A DNA stretch of 37,963 nucleotides from Parabacteroides acidifaciens (GTDB taxonomy: Bacteria; Bacteroidota; Bacteroidia; Bacteroidales; Tannerellaceae). The position numbers and the translations under genes were made by a program. The stretch spans positions 1-37,963 of the forward strand of contig NZ_QREV01000025.1 of NCBI RefSeq assembly GCF_003363715.1, in the 5' to 3' direction. Position 1 is the first letter of the stretch; every line of letters begins with the position of its first letter. Under the pieces are notes generated by a model. That model searched no databases. It was given only the letters and a program-made list of their open reading frames with translations, and was not told where the DNA came from. Shown in pieces: positions 34,438 through 37,963 of the stretch.

Positions 34438-36324
34438 TTAATTGACTAAATATTCTTCTTCCATATAATGAATAAACGCTTCGTTCACCATGCGAGTGCC
34501 GCCGGGTGTCGGATAATCTCCCGAGAAATACCAGTCTCCCGGATGATTCGGGCAAGATGCGTGCAGGCCTTCGAGCGTCTGGTAGACAATCTCCACCTTC
34601 GCCCGTGTACCGGCCGGAGTAAGCAGTTCCACCATCTTGGCGGAAATCTCTTCGTCGGTGAAAGACGCATATATTTCCTTGACATAATTCACAATCGTTC
34701 CGTCCTGCCCGGCCTGTTGCTTCTTCGCCTTGCGGTAGGCATCCAGCAGAATGTTTTCCATACCCCGGTCTTTCAGCAGGGCAACAGCAGCCTTGAAAGC
34801 GATGAACTCGTTCATACGCGACATGTCGATGCCGTAATAGTCCGGATAACGCACCTGCGGCGAGGACGAGACAATCACGATTTTCTTCGGATGCAGACGA
34901 TCCAGGATTCCGATGATACTTTGCCGAAGGGTTGTCCCGCGCACGATACTGTCGTCTATCACGACCAGGTTGTCCACATCGGGCACGATGCTGCCGTAAG
35001 TAATATCATACACATGGGTTGCCAAATCGTTGCGGCTGTTGCCTTCGGCGATAAAAGTACGCAATTTTATATCCTTAATCGCCACTTTCTCGCACCGGAC
35101 GCGCATGGAAAGTATCTGTTCCAGTTCTTTTTCCAGCAACAGGTGGCTGCGGTCGGCGATCCATTCCTTCTTGACCTTGTTCAGGTATTCGTTCAATCCC
35201 TCCTGCATGCCGAAATAGGCCACCTCGGCCGTGTTGGGGATGAAAGAGAAGACAGTATGGTTCAGATCGTTGTCCACCGATTTCAGAATGGCCGGAACCA
35301 GGTTTTCCCCCAAGCGTTTGCGCTCTTTGTAAATATCCACATCGCTACCCCGGGAGAAGTAGATGCGCTCAAACGAGCAAGCTTTATTCTCTTTCGGCTC
35401 CACGATCTGCGACGTGCGCCATTCGCCTTTCTTGTTGATAAAGAGGGCTTCTCCCCTTTGCAGTTCGCGGATATCTTCCGCATGTACGTTCATGGCTGTC
35501 TGGATAACCGGACGCTCACTGGCCAGGATCACAATCTCGTCGTCGGCATAATAGAAAGCCGGACGGATGCCCCAGGGATCGCGAACGCTGAAGGACTCCC
35601 CGCTTCCGGTCAGCCCGCAGATCACGTAACCGCCGTCCCACTGCGGAGCGCAACGTTTCAGGACATTCGCCAGATCCACATTCGCCTCGATTGCGTTTGT
35701 AATATCCATGCCCGTCAACCCCTCGGCCTCGTATTTCTGATACAGACGTTCTACCTCGCGATCCAGGCGGTGTCCCACCTGCTCGAGCATGATAAAGGTG
35801 TCGGCATAGGCGCGCGGGTGCTGACCGATGGCTGTTATCTCTTCGAAAATATGTTGAACGTTGGTAAGATTGAAATTACCGCAAAGAGCGAGGTTCTTGG
35901 CTCTCCAGTTGTTGCGGCGTAAAAAAGGATGGACGTAGGAAATACCGGATTTACCGGTTGTACTGTAACGCAGGTGTCCCATATAAAGTTCTCCTGCAAA
36001 AGGAAGGTCTGTCTTAGCAAAAAACGGATCGTTCAGCTTACCGGGTGGTAAATCTTTGTAATGTTGATGAACGTCAGCGAATATTTCGGTAATAGCTCCG
36101 GTTCCTAATGCTCTTTCCCGAAACATATATTCTTCACCGGGGCTGGCTTCTAACTTAACGCAGGCTAAACCGGCTCCCTCCTGACCGCGGTTATGCTGCT
36201 TTTCCATCAACAAATAGAGCTTATTGAGCCCATACATCCAGGTACCATACTTCTGATGATAATATTCCAAAGGCTTTAGTAACCGGACCATGGCGACTCC
36301 ACACTCGTGTTTAAGTACTTCCAT
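34438..36324 (-). CDS. purF: Amidophosphoribosyltransferase-like protein
   Basis: This 628-residue protein has a class II glutamine amidotransferase domain with a likely nucleophile cysteine at position 8 (MEVLKHECG). This suggests removal of a seven-residue propeptide, as in the Bacillus-type enzyme. RGQEGAG, MGHLRYSTTG and CGNFNLTN are glutaminase motifs. The phosphoribosyltransferase loop is VVIDDSIVRGTT (about 460-471). It is longer than E. coli PurF (505 residues), with a C-terminal extension, and canonical PurF may be a separate gene. It is first in the purF-carA-carB operon, from the promoter at 36355-36362. Confidence 0.85.
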   Translation of the reverse strand: MEVLKHECGVAMVRLLKPLEYYHQKYGTWMYGLNKLYLLMEKQHNRGQEGAGLACVKLEASPGEEYMFRERALGTGAITEIFADVHQHYKDLPPGKLNDPFFAKTDLPFAGELYMGHLRYSTTGKSGISYVHPFLRRNNWRAKNLALCGNFNLTNVQHIFEEITAIGQHPRAYADTFIMLEQVGHRLDREVERLYQKYEAEGLTGMDITNAIEANVDLANVLKRCAPQWDGGYVICGLTGSGESFSVRDPWGIRPAFYYADDEIVILASERPVIQTAMNVHAEDIRELQRGEALFINKKGEWRTSQIVEPKENKACSFERIYFSRGSDVDIYKERKRLGENLVPAILKSVDNDLNHTVFSFIPNTAEVAYFGMQEGLNEYLNKVKKEWIADRSHLLLEKELEQILSMRVRCEKVAIKDIKLRTFIAEGNSRNDLATHVYDITYGSIVPDVDNLVVIDDSIVRGTTLRQSIIGILDRLHPKKIVIVSSSPQVRYPDYYGIDMSRMNEFIAFKAAVALLKDRGMENILLDAYRKAKKQQAGQDGTIVNYVKEIYASFTDEEISAKMVELLTPAGTRAKVEIVYQTLEGLHASCPNHPGDWYFSGDYPTPGGTRMVNEAFIHYMEEEYLVN

Positions 36325-36354
36325 TTGGTTCTAACTTGTTTTTTATTTTGCGTG

Positions 36355-36362
36355 CAAAGATA
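36355..36362 (-). promoter_or_regulatory. -7 box of the purF-carA-carB operon
   Basis: The minus strand reads TATCTTTG, an exact TAnnTTTG match, 30 bp upstream of ATG 36324. No clear -33 or regulatory palindrome was seen. Confidence 0.6.
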
Positions 36363-36497
36363 CTTACATTATATTACATATTATTCATACAATCGCAATT
36401 TATTTGACACATTAATAGAAATAATCATTTTATCCGCCATTTAGTTAAATTATTATATAAAATGATGCCGTTTCGGCAAACCTTTCAAAAACAAAGG

Positions 36498-36544
36498 AAA
36501 AGCCCTTTTCATCCTTACAATCCGTGCAAAAGAAGAGGGCTTTT
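36498..36544 (-). terminator. Terminator of the flavin reductase-GNAT operon
   Basis: AAAAGCCCTTTT (36498-36509) pairs with AAGAGGGCTTTT (36533-36544) over 12 positions with one G-T pair. T-rich tails follow on both strands, including CTTTTCCTTTG on the minus strand past the GNAT gene. Confidence 0.75.
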
Positions 36545-36607
36545 ATTATATAATCATAATCAGGACGAATTTGTTCAGACGTATCCGTCCGACCAGATGC
36601 AGATAGT

Positions 36608-37117
36608 TCACTTTTTCTTATAAACGAAATGCGGCATATCCACACCCCGATAGTGCTTGACGAAAGTTGCGACTTTCTCCATCCCGTTACGTTGTGCCAC
36701 TTTTTGGGAAGCGATATTCGTATCCCGGATGATAGAATAAACTTCGTTGAAACCAAGCGCATGAAAGGCATATTCCCGGCAAGCGATAGCCGCTTCGGTG
36801 GCAAAGCCTTTATGCCAAAACTCTTTCCGGAACAGATAGCCGACTTCGGCAATTTGTTTTCCGTCAAATTCTTGATAAGTAATGCCGCATTGCCCGATCA
36901 ACTCGTTACTGCTTTTCTCCACCACGCCCCATAAGCCGAAACCGTCATGCCGATAGCGCCTGAACTGTTTATCCAGCCACTCCTGCACTTCCTGATCGCT
37001 GAAGGGCCCTTCGTAAGCGTACATAACTTCACTATCCTGTAACAACTTGCATACCTCATCAAAATCGTCCTGTACCAGCGTTCTCAATATTAACCGCTCA
37101 GTTTCCAGTATCTTCAT
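36608..37117 (-). CDS. GNAT N-acetyltransferase
   Basis: This 169-residue GNAT protein starts ETERLILRTLVQDDFDEV. It contains the acetyl-CoA loop region WHKGFATEAAIA (about 112-123) and ends with the NIASQKVAQRNGMEKV motif. It is of the RimJ/RimL type like the protein at 11999-12562 but is not a close copy. The acceptor is unknown. It begins 7 bp after the flavin reductase gene and is probably co-transcribed with it; a terminator lies 64 bp past its stop codon. Confidence 0.85.
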   Translation of the reverse strand: MKILETERLILRTLVQDDFDEVCKLLQDSEVMYAYEGPFSDQEVQEWLDKQFRRYRHDGFGLWGVVEKSSNELIGQCGITYQEFDGKQIAEVGYLFRKEFWHKGFATEAAIACREYAFHALGFNEVYSIIRDTNIASQKVAQRNGMEKVATFVKHYRGVDMPHFVYKKK

Positions 37118-37124
37118 TTTACAT

Positions 37125-37685
37125 TTACCTTAATGCCACTCCATCCTTGAATGCATTCCCTACTTTTTCACCGATTACAAGATAGTCGTTATGTACCGGA
37201 TCAAAGGTGATAGGACGTAGCTTGGCTGGGTCGATCTTACCTTTTTCATCCAACACGGATTCATCTGCCGAGACATTGATGATGCGACCCACAAGGTGGC
37301 AGGTTTCGGAATCATACGATATGAGTTCACACTCAATGGCCATCGGCAGTTCGTCAATGAGCGGAGCATTTACAAATTCGGACTTCATAGCATGAAAACC
37401 GGCTTTGGCAAACTTATCCGGCTCTTTGTTTCCGGAAACAATACCTACATAATCACAGGCAACCAATTGTTCTACCGTGCCCATACTCACAGTGAAAGCT
37501 TTTGTAGCAAGCAGATTTTTCACGGTCTTGTGACCGGCACTCAGGCACAGGTTTATCTGGTCATCCAAGTCAATACCTCCCCATGCGGCATTCATGGCAT
37601 CAGGCGTTCCTTCCTCATCATAAGTCGCAACGATAAACACGGGTTGAGGATAGCTCCACGGTTTTGCTCCAAAATTCTTTCTCAT
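37125..37685 (-). CDS. Flavin reductase domain protein
   Basis: This 186-residue protein has the FMN-binding split-barrel of the flavin reductase family: PVFIVATYDEEGTPDAMNAAWGG at the N-terminus, then TVKNLL and AFTVSM, with HLVGRIINV near residue 130. Such proteins reduce flavin or bind FMN in electron transfer; a specific partner is not apparent. It heads a two-gene unit with the GNAT gene. Its promoter is at 37723-37730, and the second copy of the 148-bp element lies further upstream. Confidence 0.85.
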   Translation of the reverse strand: MRKNFGAKPWSYPQPVFIVATYDEEGTPDAMNAAWGGIDLDDQINLCLSAGHKTVKNLLATKAFTVSMGTVEQLVACDYVGIVSGNKEPDKFAKAGFHAMKSEFVNAPLIDELPMAIECELISYDSETCHLVGRIINVSADESVLDEKGKIDPAKLRPITFDPVHNDYLVIGEKVGNAFKDGVALR

Positions 37686-37722
37686 CTTGATTATTTTTTA
37701 AATCTATAAATATGATTAGTTA

Positions 37723-37730
37723 CAAAAATA
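37723..37730 (-). promoter_or_regulatory. -7 box of the flavin reductase gene
   Basis: The minus strand reads TATTTTTG (TAnnTTTG), 37 bp upstream of ATG 37685. Confidence 0.5.
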
Positions 37731-37812
37731 GCGATTCTAATCCATATATAAAACAGATAGGCATAGTCAGAATCAAAGTCCATTTCTAAATAATAATTGT
37801 TCAAAAGGGGGG

Positions 37813-37960
37813 CTTATTGTATAAAACGTATTTTTCCGGCTCAAAAGACATCCGAAACAAAACAAATGTTAATCCGTTTTTTTGACCTCAAAAAGGGACT
37901 TTTTCCTCTTTTTTGAGTGTTTTCCGCCATTGCGACCGTCCTCTTTGCCATTACGACCGT
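37813..37960 (-). repeat. Dispersed 148-bp intergenic element, copy 2
   Basis: This is the reverse-complement counterpart of 6771-6918, with 16 mismatches and no gaps. It carries 11-mers ATTGCGACCGT (37929-37939) and ATTACGACCGT (37950-37960) at 21-bp spacing, and the CTCAAAAA/TTTTTGAG hairpin. The element probably continues past the right edge of the window. It lies upstream of the flavin reductase promoter. Confidence 0.85.
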
Positions 37961-37963
37961 GCT

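Noticed and set aside
34468-35922. Long rightward open frame (484 codons) antisense to purF
   Set aside because: The minus strand encodes a clearly recognisable amidotransferase with all motifs. The antisense frame has no family features and reflects codon bias.

Overview
The window looks like a chromosomal segment of a gut Bacteroidales bacterium, most likely Parabacteroides or a close relative. The evidence is the promoters, the gene set and the tRNAs. Most transcription units begin with a Bacteroidetes-type -7 box (TAnnTTTG, usually TATCTTTG) and lack a clear Shine-Dalgarno site. The gene set includes a GldB-like lipoprotein, a DUF3943 protein, a purF-carA-carB unit and a single-chain pyruvate:ferredoxin oxidoreductase. 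The tRNA genes do not encode CCA. The genus is an inference; no ribosomal RNA is present.

Layout. 0.2-0.4 kb: two identical tRNA-Lys(CTT) genes. 0.46-3.0 kb (minus): a TRIC/UPF0126 membrane protein, a type I asparaginase and a WalJ-like metallo-hydrolase. 3.2-6.3 kb: a DUF3943 protein converging on an ABC-F ATPase. 6.3-6.9 kb: a repeat-rich gene-poor stretch. 6.9-9.9 kb (minus): a secreted M28 peptidase, an unannotated 56-aa protein, a beta-carbonic anhydrase and a HAD phosphatase. 10.0-12.6 kb: an OprP-type porin, an aquaporin and a GNAT acetyltransferase. 12.8-18.8 kb (minus): nifJ, an AAA ATPase and ilvE. 19.1-21.7 kb: a PNPOx-like protein, metF and a second, closely related asparaginase. 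22.0-24.5 kb: a small membrane peptide, the DNA polymerase III delta-prime subunit and a GldB-like lipoprotein. 24.6-26.7 kb: a second ABC-F protein with a structured leader, and a GlsB-type membrane protein. 26.8-29.5 kb: lutABC. 29.5-29.96 kb: a strongly folded repeat element. 29.97-36.3 kb (minus): purF-carA-carB. 36.6-37.7 kb: a GNAT and a flavin reductase family protein.

How the genes work together. The set is mostly core metabolism: pyruvate and lactate oxidation (nifJ, lutABC), nucleotide precursors (purF, carAB), amino acids and one-carbon units (ilvE, metF, two asparaginases), plus housekeeping genes (holB, tRNA, ABC-F) and envelope proteins. No prophage, integrase, insertion sequence, CRISPR array or defence island was recognised.

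The most unusual material is repetitive DNA. (1) Tandem heptamer arrays (period 7, roughly ARTKGAM) occur as inverted pairs. One pair lies in an intergenic region, and others are inserted in frame inside carA (two arrays) and carB (one inverted pair), at or near interdomain regions. (2) A 148-bp intergenic element occurs twice in opposite orientation with 16 mismatches and no gaps; each copy is joined to 11-mers ATTACGACCGT spaced exactly 21 bp apart. (3) A 463-bp nested inverted repeat begins just after the carB stop codon and ends beside the lutABC promoter. (4) The second ABC-F gene has a ~130-nt leader with a five-codon reading frame and alternative GC-rich pairings, which resembles attenuation leaders of antibiotic-resistance ABC-F genes.
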